The notes under the pieces were generated by a model. It did not search any database and was not told where the DNA came from. It saw only the letters and a program-made list of their open reading frames with translations. From CAYQLT01 sp964418425 (GTDB taxonomy: Bacteria > Bacillota > Limnochordia > Limnochordales > Geochordaceae): a stretch of 64,000 bases of DNA. Every line of letters begins with the position of its first letter. The first letter of the stretch is position 1. The stretch spans positions 1-64,000 of the forward strand of contig CAYQLT010000004.1 of assembly GCA_964418425.1 (NCBI GenBank). The letters are read 5' to 3'. Both the position numbers and the translations under genes were made by a program. Below are positions 1 to 8,568 of this stretch, piece after piece.

Positions 1-1
1 G

Positions 2-190
2 CTAGCGTCCCTTGCTCCCGGTTCCGTATCGCTGGTGATGACGGGCTGGCTCTCCACTGTCTTGGGCCCGGCCGCGCCGCTGGTCCTTGGAGGCACCGGA
101 ATCGTCGTCATGAGCGCCCTCGCCGCACTAGTGCCGGAGATCCGGCAGGGCACCATGCCGGTGGCGACCCGCGAGCCCACGCACGAATGA
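2..190 (+). CDS. C-terminal fragment of an MFS transporter
   Basis: The frame is open from the left edge to a TGA at 188-190, giving the last 62 residues of a protein that begins outside the window. The residues include a hydrophobic run around GWLSTVLGPAAPLVLGG followed by GIVVMSALAALVPEIR, the usual look of the last two helices and cytoplasmic tail of a drug/siderophore-exporter-type MFS protein. Substrate cannot be judged from this fragment. It converges on the ArsR-type gene that ends at 221, with only 30 bp between the two stops and no clear terminator. Confidence 0.6.
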   Translation, partial: LASLAPGSVSLVMTGWLSTVLGPAAPLVLGGTGIVVMSALAALVPEIRQGTMPVATREPTHE

Positions 191-220
191 GGTGGAAGCG
201 GGCTGACACTGAGAGGGACG

Positions 221-823
221 CTAAGACGGGCCATTCGCCCGCGGCAGGGCTGCCACGATGAGGACATGGCCAGGATGCTGATTGGCCCAGGAACCAGGGT
301 GCGAGCGGGGTATCACGAGGTTCAAGAGTTGGGCCACTTCTGCCTCGGGTACCTGGCCGGGCAAGAGAGTGATGGCGATAAGGCCTCTCGGGCGCTCGTC
401 CCAGATGCGCGCATACTGCTCGGGCGGCATGCGTTCCACTTCTTTGGCCATCTGGCGTAACAGGTGACTGGCCGCGACGAGAAGCGTCGCCGTGATGGCC
501 TGCCGCTGCCTGGGGGGCTGGCGTGCAATCAGGGCGGAGAGCGCTTGGGGGCTGGCTCGAAAGGCCTCAGCTATAGAAGGCGCCAGGCGCAGGTACTTCT
601 CAACGTAGGTGGGCCCCACGGCCACCCGCGCCTGCTCCAGAACCCCTGCCTTCATGAGGCGATGCACGTGGTGCGTAACAGTGCTGATGTGCAGACCCAG
701 CCGCTCGGAAAGCCGCTTGCTCGTGGTCTCACCGGACCTATGTACCTCTAAGGCGATTGCAAATCGCGAAGGATCCGACAAGACGTCCACGAGCCCGGAG
801 AGCGCATCGCCGGCCTCAGACAT
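221..823 (-). CDS. ArsR-type winged-helix transcriptional regulator
   Basis: A 200-residue protein. Residues about 9-75 form a winged helix-turn-helix (LVDVLSDPSRFAIALEVH, then SKRLSERLGLHISTVTHHVHRLMKAGVL), the layout of ArsR/HTH_5 repressors. The rest (about 80-200) is helical with no ligand-binding motif I recognise; the cysteine metal sites of classical ArsR/SmtB are absent, so the effector is probably not a heavy metal. The start at 823 puts the HTH close to the N-terminus as usual. The gene converges with the MFS tail at 2-190 and may regulate it, which is inference only. Confidence 0.75.
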   Translation of the reverse strand: MSEAGDALSGLVDVLSDPSRFAIALEVHRSGETTSKRLSERLGLHISTVTHHVHRLMKAGVLEQARVAVGPTYVEKYLRLAPSIAEAFRASPQALSALIARQPPRQRQAITATLLVAASHLLRQMAKEVERMPPEQYARIWDERPRGLIAITLLPGQVPEAEVAQLLNLVIPRSHPGSWANQHPGHVLIVAALPRANGPS

Positions 824-827
824 CGCT

Positions 828-1867
828 TCACTTCCCTTTCGCCGGGGCTAGTGAGCACCAAATGCTCCAGCTATCCCAGGAGGGGCGCGAGTAGCCATGG
901 GCTGACAGCGGCGTGTCGTTTCCTTCGGCTCCGTGCCCTCCCGGAAGAATTCCAGCCGCACATCGCCCGCCGGAAGCGCACAGCCCTCGGGAACACGCAT
1001 GCCCGTCGACCCCGGGATGGGTGAAGGTGAGCACCAAGCCGTTGCCGAGAGCGAGTTCCAGCCCCTGGGAAATGGGGCCCCTGAGTACGACCGGCCCTGT
1101 GCCGCCCTCCCGCACCTCGTAGACCCGCACTTTCCCCGAACCCCCTGACGTTTTGTTCCTTGATGCGAATCTCATACGAAGTCTGGGTCGTCGGGTTGCT
1201 GGAAGGGGCCGGCTCGATTCGCCCGGGGCCCCGGTTGGCGGGATCCAGGATGACCTGCGTTTGCGAGGGCGTGAAGGTAGCATCCCGGGTGATGCGAAGC
1301 TCGTAGGTGGCGTCGGCCAGCGGCGTGCCCGACACGCCCACTGCGCCGAAGCCCGCGTTGGCGGACGCGGGTTCGACCGAAACCGAGGGCGGCTCGCCCG
1401 GGTCGACGAGCACCGTCTCCGTGCGGGTCACCGTCTCCAGGCGGGGCGTAAACGAGCCGTCCAAAAGCGGTATCTCGTTGTACGCCGTGTCGGCGACGAG
1501 GGAGCGGGTGACGTCGAGAAGGGCCGCCCATTCCTTATCAATAGCTGCCCGGTCTTGGTCCGACAGGGCACCGTTCGCTGCTTGCACCGCCAGCTCCCGC
1601 ATGCGCCGAAGCGCCTCGGCGATGCCGGAACACGCCCCCCTCCGCCGTCGCCAGCAGGCGCAGCCCCTCCTCCACGTTGCGCTGCGCCCGCCACAAAGCC
1701 CGGGCGATGGCCTCCAGCCCCTGCGCCGCCGCCAGCTCGGCCGCCCCGTCGGCCGCCGCGCGCAGCGAAAGGCCCCTGGCCAGCGCGGCAACCGCCTGGC
1801 CCAGCTCCCGTTCCGCCAGACCGGCCAGCCGCAATAAACGGGGCACCCGCAGCTCCCCGATGCGCAC
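828..1867 (-). pseudogene. Frameshifted flagellin remnant
   Basis: Three overlapping minus-strand frames together read as a flagellin. Frame one (from GTG at 1867) has the D0/D1 helix features (GLSLRAAADGAAELAAAQGL, RNVEEGLRLLATAEGGV). After a G-run near 1637-1642 the next frame continues with LRRMRELAVQAANGALSDQD and VADTAYNEIPLLDGSF, the hallmark flagellin D1 segment. A second shift at a G-run near 1143-1150 restores KVRVYEVREGGTGPVVLRG. No C-terminal D1/D0 domain follows before the stop at 828, so the product could not polymerise normally. Both shifts lie in homopolymers, so sequencing error is possible for either, but the missing C-terminus and the adjacent insertion sequence point to a real pseudogene. 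Confidence 0.6.
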
Positions 1868-1945
1868 GGGCTCGACCCAACCCCCAGAGGCGGCGCCTCA
1901 GCATCGATGGTAAACGAGCCACCCTCCGGTTTACAAGGCGGGGAT

Positions 1946-2006
1946 TTGCCTCAAAAAGAAAGTACCCGAAAGGCCTTCGTTGCCTCAAAAGTGGGAGGTA
2001 CCCGAA
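1946..2006 (+). repeat. Left terminal repeat pair of the IS
   Basis: Two direct copies of TTGCCTCAAAA-spacer-GTACCCGAA starting at 1946 and 1980, 34 bp apart. The second copy ends about 60 bp before the GTG proposed as the transposase start, so these sites may also overlap its promoter. Confidence 0.7.
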
Positions 2007-2067
2007 AAGAGCCGGCCCTGTGGCTGTGGAAGGAGGTGGCAGCCCAGAAACGAAGGAGGCGCCAGGG

Positions 2068-3311
2068 GTGCCGCTGCAGGGATCGGAACGTCGCGCCGTG
2101 GTCCGGGAGCTCGCGCAAGGCTACCGCCGGGCCCGCAAGAAGGAGAAAGCGCAGATTCTCGACCAGATCGTGCAGCTTTGCGGCTACAACCGCCATTACG
2201 CCGCCCGGGCCCTTCGGCGCAGCCAACCGGCCCCGAAGGCGGCGCGTATGGTCCTCTGCGTGCATCGGGCCGGCCGCCCTCCGGTCTACACCCTGGAGGT
2301 GAAGCAGGCACTACGGCAGATCTGGGCCATCCTGACCTTCCCGTCCGGGAAACGCTTGGCTCCCTTCTTATCCGAGGTGGTGCCCATCCTGGAGCGATTC
2401 GGGAGCTGGAGCTGACAGACGAGGTACGAGCCAAGCTCCTGGCCATGAGCGCCGCCACCATCGACCGCCTGCTGGCGCACGACCGCAAGCAGCTGGAGAT
2501 CAAGGGACGCCGAGGCACCAAGCCGGGGAGCCTGCTGCGGGCGGCCATCCCCATCCGGACCTTTGCGGAGTGGGACGATACCCAGCCGGGCTTTCTGGAG
2601 ATCGACCGGGTGGCCCATGATGGGGGCAACCCTCGGGAGGATTACGCCCAGACCCTGGACATGGTGGATGTGGCGACCGGGTGGACGGAGACGGTGGCCG
2701 TGGCCAACAAGGCGCAGAAGCACGTCTTTGCGGCCCTGCAGCGCCGGCTGCTGGCTTTCCCCTTCCCCATCCGGGGGATCCACTCGGACAACGGCGCCGA
2801 GTTCATCAACGCCCACCTCTTGCGCTTTTGCGAGGCGAATGGGATCACCTGCACCCGCTCCCGGCCGTATCGCAAGAACGACAACTGCCACGTGGAGCAA
2901 CGCAACTGGGCGGTGGTCCGCCGGTATGTGGGCTATCTGCGCTACGATGCGCCGGAGCAAGTGGCCCTGCTCAACGCCCTGTACGCCCCGCTGCGGCTGT
3001 ACACGAATTTCTTCCAGCCCGTGCAGAGGCTCGTGCACAAGGAGCGCCACGGTGCTCGGGTGCGACGCGTCTACGACGAGCCTCGCACGCCCTACCAGCG
3101 GGTGCTGGCCGCAGCGACGGTCTCGGACAAACGCAAGGCAGGTTTGCAGCGGCTGTATGCGACGCTGAATCCGGCGGAGCTGCGCCGGCAGCTCACGCAG
3201 CTGCAGGAGCAACTGCTCGACCTGGCGTTGCGGACCCAACCGGCCGCGGACAGCTCCCGGGAGGTACGTTCGGTCGTATCGCCACGAAAGGCGGGGATGC
3301 CCTGTGGATAA
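2068..3311 (+). pseudogene. IS1202/ISNCY-type DDE transposase, frameshifted
   Basis: The first frame starts at GTG 2068, preceded at 8 nt by AAGGAGG, and encodes an N-terminal HTH region (RRARKKEKAQILDQIVQLCG, then YNRHYAARAL). It stops at 2413-2415. The second frame takes over near 2395-2410 with ELTDEVRAKLLAMSAATIDRLL and runs to 3311 through the catalytic core: FLEIDRVAH carries the first Asp, GIHSDNGAEFINAHLL the second, and NDNCHVEQRNWAVVRR the Glu. This is the integrase-like family common in Moorella-type Firmicutes. A single shift separates the halves; no obvious slippery heptamer was seen at the junction, so I read it as inactivation, with sequencing error or programmed shifting as alternatives. 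Confidence 0.75.
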
Positions 3312-3386
3312 CCCGGCGGGCGCGGCCTACCTCGGCGAGGCTACCTGTCCTGGACCGGGACCGGATCCCCGGAGGGAGGGACCCCC

Positions 3387-3448
3387 TTCGGGTACATCGG
3401 GTTATGAAGCAACGAATCCCCGTTCAGGTACCTCTAATTTTGAGGCAA
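3387..3448 (-). repeat. Right terminal repeat pair of the IS
   Basis: Two inverted copies of the left-end motif: a degenerate inner one at 3387-3412 (TTCGGGTACATCGG, then TGAAGCAA) and a better-conserved outer one at 3423-3448 (TTCAGGTACCTC, then TTTTGAGGCAA). They define the right boundary of the element. Confidence 0.65.
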
Positions 3449-3570
3449 CTAGGGCGGACCGGGCGATCGGCAGAGGTCGCGCCAGTGTTTGCCAGTACGA
3501 GATTGCTAGTCCTCGGACAGGGTGCCGCGGAGGAGGACAAAACGAGCCGGGCATTCCCCGCCTGCCCGGG

Positions 3571-3936
3571 TCACCCGGCTGGCATCGAAGAAGGTGGCTT
3601 GACTGGTCGGCTTCCCCCACGCGCCGGCGAAGGGGTCAGCGGGTGTCCAGAAGGTACGAGCCCAGCGGGCCCTTCCGCACCAGAAACTCCGCCCGCAACC
3701 GCTCTGCTACCCCTCGGTCCGTCTCCTCCAAGGGACTGCGTGCTCGGATGCGGCGGGCCAAAAAAGAGCTGAAAAAGGTTAAACCCGGCCGCCAGAAACG
3801 CCCACAGCACCTGCACGCCGGTCGGGTGGTGCAGGGAGCCGTGCTCCAGGTGCCATTCCTGCTTAAGCTGACGAAAGCCCTCGTTCTCGACCCCCCATCG
3901 GGCCGGGTTGATCTCCCACACCACCCGGGCGCTCGC
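3571..3936 (-). pseudogene. C-terminal scrap of a second transposase
   Basis: The minus-strand frame opens just after an in-frame TAA and reads ARVVWEINPARWGVENEGF, then RQLKQEWHLEHGSLHHPTGV and QVLWAFLAAGFNLFQLFF. The RW-x-VENEGFxxLK motif, with its Glu, and the following helical tail are typical of the C-terminal end of IS4/ISH3-like DDE transposases. Nothing recognisable as the catalytic core lies upstream, and downstream the frame turns into Pro/Gly-rich sequence. It is a decayed fragment unrelated to the IS at 1946-3448. Confidence 0.5.
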
Positions 3937-4537
3937 TTAGGGTGTTTCCGGCGAACCTCGTTCGCCGCCCGGGGGTTCTTTCCTTTTGCTGGAGGCCGTG
4001 GCGAGCCCATTTCCAGCGAAAAAGGAAGGGAGGCCCCTGCCCGCTATTCTGGTGGCCCCAGCGGCGTCAAGCCTTTGATTGAGGCGCCGGCGCTACCGGC
4101 GCAGGTTCTGCCCTCGTTGCGGTGGGGTTTGTTTCCAGCCTCCCCCGACCCGGGGGCTTGCGGGAGGGTGCCAGAGCTTGGGGGCACTGGCGGGGAAGGT
4201 GCAACCCGCCCGCCTTCTCCCTGGCCAAGTAGAATGTTTTCCCTCCCTCACCGCCCCGCTTGCGCTGCCGGGACCGGGCGGCCCGCGGGCGCAGGCCTCC
4301 CCGTGCCCCCACGATTCGGCTTGCCGCAGGCCCTTCCTCCCAGAACGCGCCATCCCCCCGGCTAGCCGGGGGGATGGGCCGGGTCCTGCCGGAGGTCCTC
4401 GCGCTCACCGTACGCGTGATCCCCCCTCCACATCGCTCAAGGAGCGGGAGGGGGGAGAGAAATCCAAAGGCTCCCGGCGCAAAGGGAAGGGACGTAGCGC
4501 AGCGGCCCCTCAGGGGGTCGGTTGAGAGATGGCGCAA
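3937..4537. other. Non-coding decayed stretch with palindrome
   Basis: About 600 bp between the transposase scrap and the SARP-type regulator. Several open frames cross it, but all are low-complexity Arg/Pro/Gly translations with no domain and no ribosome-binding site. It contains the perfect 28-bp palindrome annotated separately and a short GCGCCGG/CCGGCGC hairpin near 4083-4101. Confidence 0.5.
4350..4377. repeat. Perfect 28-bp palindrome
   Basis: CCATCCCCCCGG, a central CTAG, and the exact reverse complement CCGGGGGGATGG. It lies about 160 bp past the stop of the minus-strand regulator (4538-6730). There is no T-run on either side, so it is not a classical intrinsic terminator. It may be an operator, an IS end, or a strong cruciform-forming site. 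Confidence 0.75.
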
Positions 4538-6730
4538 CTACGAAAGGTCCGGGGCAGCGGCGGGCAGACCCATGCCCTCGAGCAAGGAGCGGTAGAGGGC
4601 CTCGGTCTCCGGCTCGGGGGCTACTCCCAGCTCGCTTTCCAGCTGGGACCGGCACCGATGAAACTGCCGAAGCGCCTCGCTGCGGCGTCCCGCCCGCCAG
4701 AGGAGCTCCATGAGGGCTCGGTGAACGTCCTCGAGCAAGGGGTCCACCGCCAGCGCACGGCGGTACGCCTCGATGGCGCGATCGTACTGGCCCTGGCGGC
4801 CATAAAGGCGCCCGATCCGCCGCAGCACCTCGAGATAGGTGGAGCGCAGCTGCTCCCGCTCCCGAGAACACCATTCGCTGTACGGTTCGTCTTCTAGGAA
4901 GGGGCCCCGATACAGCTCAGCCGCCTCGTGGCTGGCCGCCAGCGACGCCGCCAGTTCTCCTCGCCTCTCCAGGGCCTCGGACAGGGCAGCCTTTTCCGAA
5001 AACTCCCGGACGTCCAACCAGTGCGGGGCCTGCGGGTTGAACAGGTATGTCTTGCCCTCGGTCAGAATGAATCGGGAATGTCCCGGCTGCGAAAGGTGAG
5101 GCTCCAGGGCCCGGCGCAGGTAGTGCACAGCGCCCTGCACGAACTGGTCGGCGTTGGGCGGAGGGTTGCCCGACCATAGCCACTCCACCAGCTCGTCCCG
5201 ATGTACGGGCCGCCCGTACCGGCTCAGCAAGATCTTCAGCACCACCAGCGCGCGGCTTCGGCGAAACTCGCTTGCCGCGACGGGGATCCCGTCTCGACTC
5301 ACCGAGAAGCGGCCCAGGCATCGGATGTGGAGAAAGCCCGGCGGACAATGCGGCCCGCAAGGTGAACCTTCTGCAGGTGGTGCGGCCACGGGGGAAGCCC
5401 GCGGGGCCGCAGGCTCGGCCGAACCTCCGTACGATCGCCGGCCGTCGCGCAGCATCCATAGTGCGCCCGCCAGGCTCTCGGCGCCGACCAAAAGACGCAA
5501 CAGGTGGCAACCCGGCCACGGGTGGCGGCTGCGGTAGCCGGCCGAGAAGACACCCAAGCGATGGGCGCCGGCGACGAGCGGGACGCAAAGGCGCACCACG
5601 GCGCCCCCATGAACCGCCCGGCAGGCCCCCGAGGGACAGTCGCGCCGCTTTCGCACCACCCGCGGGGTCTGCCGGGAAAGAGCCGGGCAGCTGGCCCATG
5701 CCCGACCGGAGCCGGCCGCCCGAGGCGGGCGGGCGCAAGCAGAGAAGGCGGCCGGACGCAGGGCCGACGAGTCGCCCTCTGCCACCAGCAAGAGCCCGCT
5801 GGCCGCACCGACCGCCTGCGTGAGCTCGTCCGCCAGGTTCTGCAGGGTCTGCCCCGGGTCTGTGGGCATCGAAGCGCGCGCCCCTTTTCCGAAGCCTCCC
5901 GCCGTGAGCCATTCCTGAAAGCGGTTCAATTCTCTGTCCAGCTCACCACCCAGACAGCGGGCCACCTCACGAAGGAAGGGCAGCCGTGCCACCAGGTCCA
6001 CCCGAGACCCCCGGGCGGCCACGTGAAGCGTTCCCAAAAGCCCGCGGGATGCGACGACCGGCACGCAGACGTAGCAGCGGAAACCCTCCCGGGCGACAGA
6101 GCGGCGCAGGTAGCGCTCGTCGCCCGCCAGATCCACCGTGACCAGAGGTTCGCCCGTCTCGGCGGTAAGTCCCGGAAAGCCGGTGCCGAATCCAAACTCC
6201 ACCCGTTCCAGAAAAGCTCGGGCGGCCTCTCCGCGGTGGGCGGCCAGAAGCAGAATGCGTTCTTGGGGAAACGCCACGAAAAACTCGGCGGCGTCGGCCC
6301 CGGTCCTTTCCAGAACGCGATCCAGTGTGTGGAAGAGATCGACTCCATCCAGGCCCAAGGCGTCCTGCCGAACCACCACGGCTTCCTCGGAGCAGGCTTC
6401 CAGGTAGACCGCGGCGGTTGCAAGCCCTCCGGCAGACTCGGCAAGGCCACTTCGGGTGACTCGAATGAGCCGCCCGTCCCGGTGGCGGACGTAGCCCACC
6501 ATCGGCGGGGCGGCTATGCCGGCCCGCACGCAAAGCAAGATGGGGCACCGGGAGTTCGCAACGGGCCAACCCTGGGCGTCGCGGCAATCCAGGACGTGAT
6601 GGCACGGCCGACCCAGAACCTGCTGGCACAGATGGCCGAGCCATCTTTCAGCCTGGGAGGGCCAGCTCACGATGCGGCCCTGGCCATCCACCTCAACCCT
6701 CACGCCACCGTCCCAACGTTGGCGCCCCAT
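4538..6730 (-). CDS. PAS-GAF-SARP/BTAD transcriptional regulator
   Basis: A 730-residue soluble regulator. Residues about 10-110 look like a PAS domain with several cysteines (CQQVLGRPCHHVLDC). A GAF domain follows at about 128-260 and a more degenerate GAF-like region at about 285-430. A winged-helix trans_reg_C domain occupies about 475-575 (LHIRCLGRFSVSRDG; RSRALVVLKILLSRYG; NADQFVQGAVHYLRRALEP), and a BTAD helical repeat domain about 580-720 (YDRAIEAYRRALAVDPLLED). C-terminal SARP/BTAD modules are common in high-GC bacteria and activate nearby promoters. The Cys-rich PAS could bind a metal or heme. Its target is unknown; the PIN-antitoxin pair lies directly upstream on the same strand. 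Confidence 0.75.
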   Translation of the reverse strand: MGRQRWDGGVRVEVDGQGRIVSWPSQAERWLGHLCQQVLGRPCHHVLDCRDAQGWPVANSRCPILLCVRAGIAAPPMVGYVRHRDGRLIRVTRSGLAESAGGLATAAVYLEACSEEAVVVRQDALGLDGVDLFHTLDRVLERTGADAAEFFVAFPQERILLLAAHRGEAARAFLERVEFGFGTGFPGLTAETGEPLVTVDLAGDERYLRRSVAREGFRCYVCVPVVASRGLLGTLHVAARGSRVDLVARLPFLREVARCLGGELDRELNRFQEWLTAGGFGKGARASMPTDPGQTLQNLADELTQAVGAASGLLLVAEGDSSALRPAAFSACARPPRAAGSGRAWASCPALSRQTPRVVRKRRDCPSGACRAVHGGAVVRLCVPLVAGAHRLGVFSAGYRSRHPWPGCHLLRLLVGAESLAGALWMLRDGRRSYGGSAEPAAPRASPVAAPPAEGSPCGPHCPPGFLHIRCLGRFSVSRDGIPVAASEFRRSRALVVLKILLSRYGRPVHRDELVEWLWSGNPPPNADQFVQGAVHYLRRALEPHLSQPGHSRFILTEGKTYLFNPQAPHWLDVREFSEKAALSEALERRGELAASLAASHEAAELYRGPFLEDEPYSEWCSREREQLRSTYLEVLRRIGRLYGRQGQYDRAIEAYRRALAVDPLLEDVHRALMELLWRAGRRSEALRQFHRCRSQLESELGVAPEPETEALYRSLLEGMGLPAAAPDLS

Positions 6731-6820
6731 GACGGGTGCTCGGGCTCCTTCCAGCGTGGTGGTTCGGTGGTGCAGGCCGTGCCCCCTCCCGGTGCAGGAA
6801 GCGGCAGCCGGCCACTCCGT

Positions 6821-7267
6821 TCACGTCCGGGCGGTAGGAGCCGGGCGGCGGAGCCCCTCCCCATCCGAAGGCCCCAAAGCCGCCGACTCCCGCGGGTCGA
6901 CGGCTTGGACGCCGGGAAAGTGCACCGGGTTGGAAGTCGCCAGCACCAGGCCCCGCTGGCGGGCCAGTGCTGCTTGCAGCAGGTCGGGTAACGGGATGGG
7001 CCGGCCACGGTGCTGGTACTCACGGCGTAGCTCGCCTGCCGCCTGAGCCACATCGAAGGACAGGGGCTCATACTCATAAGCCAGCAGCTGATCTCGACGG
7101 GTCGGCCGATGCTCCGGGGGCGTCCCCGCAAAGACCTCTGCCACCGTGATGGGAGATATGACCAGGCGTTGACCGGACATGGCCGCCTGCTCCAGCCACG
7201 CTACAGTAGGGGCGTGCCCCCGCAGCCAGTCGATGAGGACGGTGGTATCGAGGAGAAAGCCGTTCAC
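6821..7267 (-). CDS. PIN-domain toxin (VapC-like RNase)
   Basis: A 148-residue PIN domain. FLLDTTVLIDWLRG supplies the first acidic cluster, ITVAEVFAG the conserved Glu, and LPDLLQAALARQRGLVLATSN the distal Asp region. The family cleaves RNA, usually tRNA or mRNA. I chose GTG 7267 because it overlaps the antitoxin stop by 4 nt (GTGA) and places the first Asp about 7 residues in, as in other VapC proteins; an upstream start at 7288 exists but would overlap the antitoxin more. Confidence 0.75.
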   Translation of the reverse strand: MNGFLLDTTVLIDWLRGHAPTVAWLEQAAMSGQRLVISPITVAEVFAGTPPEHRPTRRDQLLAYEYEPLSFDVAQAAGELRREYQHRGRPIPLPDLLQAALARQRGLVLATSNPVHFPGVQAVDPRESAALGPSDGEGLRRPAPTART

Positions 7268-7512
7268 GCTTCGGCGTCCGACTCCCACTCACCGCGCAGG
7301 GCCCGCAACCAGGAGTCTACCGCCTCCGACGACGACCAGATGGCGCGTTCCTCCTCGCTAAGAGAGCCCTTGTACTTGCGGATGGTCTCCAAAAGGCGCC
7401 TGCGACGCACATACTCTTCCAGGGCTTCGAGCATCACCTGGCTTCGCGAGCGCGACCCACAAAGGCTGTCCAGTTCCTCGATCAGCTTCGCCGGAAGGCG
7501 TACGTGAACCAT
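7264..7512 (-). CDS. Ribbon-helix-helix antitoxin
   Basis: An 82-residue protein beginning MVHVRLPAKLIEELDSLCG, a classical ribbon-helix-helix strand and helix, followed by SRSRSQVMLEALEEYVRRRR. The C-terminal half (KGSLSEEERAIWSSSEAVD) is the acidic toxin-binding type. It is translationally coupled to the PIN toxin by a 4-nt overlap. A start 24 nt upstream (GTG 7536) is possible; ATG 7512 has GGCGGAG upstream. Autorepression through the inverted repeat at 7530-7559 is expected for this type of module. Confidence 0.75.
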   Translation of the reverse strand: MVHVRLPAKLIEELDSLCGSRSRSQVMLEALEEYVRRRRLLETIRKYKGSLSEEERAIWSSSEAVDSWLRALRGEWESDAEA

Positions 7513-7529
7513 CTTCGTCTCCGCCACGT

Positions 7530-7559
7530 GTATCACCGCGATGTATCATAGGGCGATAC
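7530..7559. promoter_or_regulatory. Inverted repeat, candidate toxin-antitoxin operator
   Basis: GTATCACC and GGGCGATAC face each other across a 13-bp centre that holds another GTATC half site. The repeat sits immediately upstream of the antitoxin ATG at 7512, where a ribbon-helix-helix protein would autorepress. Confidence 0.4.
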
Positions 7560-7710
7560 GAGACCGCGTGTCAATTTCGACGCTCTCAGGGTCGACTCAG
7601 CAACTCCTCCCGGTACCTCCGGGTGGCCCCCGGTTGACAGGCCGGGAGAGCATGCGCCGCCGCGCTCCGTCCTGCCTTCACGACGGCTCCGCTGGCAGGG
7701 TCGATGCTCC

Positions 7711-8568
7711 TCACCCTCCTGCAGCCACCCCTGGCCTGCTCGAGGGGTCAGCAATGCGCCGCCCGTGCCATTCTGCCACCAGGCCAGCGGCCCAGGCGGC
7801 GTCGTCGCCTGCCAGCGGGGGTTCGGGAGGTACGGAATAGTCGACCTGGAGATCCCATCCGGCCTTGTCGTACTGCGAGTTCAGGAGGTCTCCGAGACGG
7901 ACGAGAGGCTCCTGTTCGCCCGGGTCGACCGGCACGGGGAAGGGCGGCACCGGATCTCTCACGGTGAACGCCCACAGGTGGGCACGGGGGCGGTCGGGGG
8001 CCCGGCTCACCAGGATACGGTAGTGACTGCCCGCCGGCTCCGGGCTCATCGGCATGGGGCCATACGTCCGCAGCAGGTCGATCTCCACCAGATGCACCGG
8101 GCTTGCGAGCAGTCGCAGGCGCTTCGTCTCGTAGAGGCGGCGGGTTCGGCCGGGGCGCTTGTTGGCCGGTGAGAGGAGTTCGACTACGGTGACCAGCTCT
8201 TGCGTTCCCGTGCGGCGGATTTCAAGCCACCGGTGGCGAAATTCGCTCGGGAGCGGAAGGTAGACCGTGCGGGGACGCTGTCCCGAGCCGGCCTCGCCCG
8301 CCGGCGGGACCCGTGCCGCCCGGTACTCCGGCGCGGCCTCCGCGGCACCATGGGGTTCGGCCTGAACCACGCCAAGATCCGGGCGGGCCTCGGCGAGCCA
8401 TTCACCCTCGCTGACCTGGTGAACTCGCTCGTCCACCGCCACGTAGTAGCGAGGCCGCAGCAGGCGCGCCAGTTCGTCCCGGATGGCCATGATGAGGCTG
8501 AGGTGGATCTGGGGCCACAGGCGAACGTCCTCCAGGTACGGGTCCATGCCCGGAAAGGGCGACGGCAC
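7711..8568 (-). CDS. DUF4058 family protein
   Basis: A 285-residue protein that begins with the family signature PSPFPGMDPYLED and continues through YYVAVDERVHQ, ELVTVVELLSPANKRPGR and HLVEIDLLRTYGPMP. Start: GTG 8568 has GGAGG 7 nt upstream and gives the usual DUF4058 N-terminus; the open frame extends further upstream but is Pro/Arg-rich shadow. The family is soluble, often found in cyanobacteria and high-GC Bacillota, and its function is not known. The ELLSP-x-NK and EIDLL segments recall nuclease-like folds, but I do not assign activity. It stands alone between the toxin-antitoxin pair and the YggU gene. Confidence 0.75.
   Translation of the reverse strand: MPSPFPGMDPYLEDVRLWPQIHLSLIMAIRDELARLLRPRYYVAVDERVHQVSEGEWLAEARPDLGVVQAEPHGAAEAAPEYRAARVPPAGEAGSGQRPRTVYLPLPSEFRHRWLEIRRTGTQELVTVVELLSPANKRPGRTRRLYETKRLRLLASPVHLVEIDLLRTYGPMPMSPEPAGSHYRILVSRAPDRPRAHLWAFTVRDPVPPFPVPVDPGEQEPLVRLGDLLNSQYDKAGWDLQVDYSVPPEPPLAGDDAAWAAGLVAEWHGRRIADPSSRPGVAAGG

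Larger units (their letters stand above)
1946..3448 (+). mobile_element. IS1202-like insertion sequence with doubled end motifs
   Basis: An element of about 1.5 kb carrying one DDE transposase/integrase gene between inverted ends. Each end holds two copies of the same motif, TTGCCTCAAAA followed after a short spacer by GTACCCGAA, in direct repeat on one side and inverted on the other. The copies are at 1946-1970 and 1980-2006 on the left, 3387-3412 and 3423-3448 on the right. Such paired sites are plausible transposase binding sites. I could not find a convincing target-site duplication in the flanks. The transposase frame is broken, so the copy is probably inactive unless it uses frameshifting. 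Confidence 0.7.

Noticed and set aside
1153..2067. N-terminal extension of the transposase frame back to 1153
   Set aside because: It would cross the IS left end and the flagellin remnant. GTG 2068 with AAGGAGG is a far better start.
1900..3500. Target-site duplication around the insertion sequence
   Set aside because: I compared about 30 bp on each side of 1946 and 3448 and found no convincing direct repeat, short or long.
4067..4537. ORFs in the decayed region, including a CPRCG zinc-ribbon-like stretch
   Set aside because: A single short motif in low-complexity translation; no partner domain, start site or ribosome-binding site.
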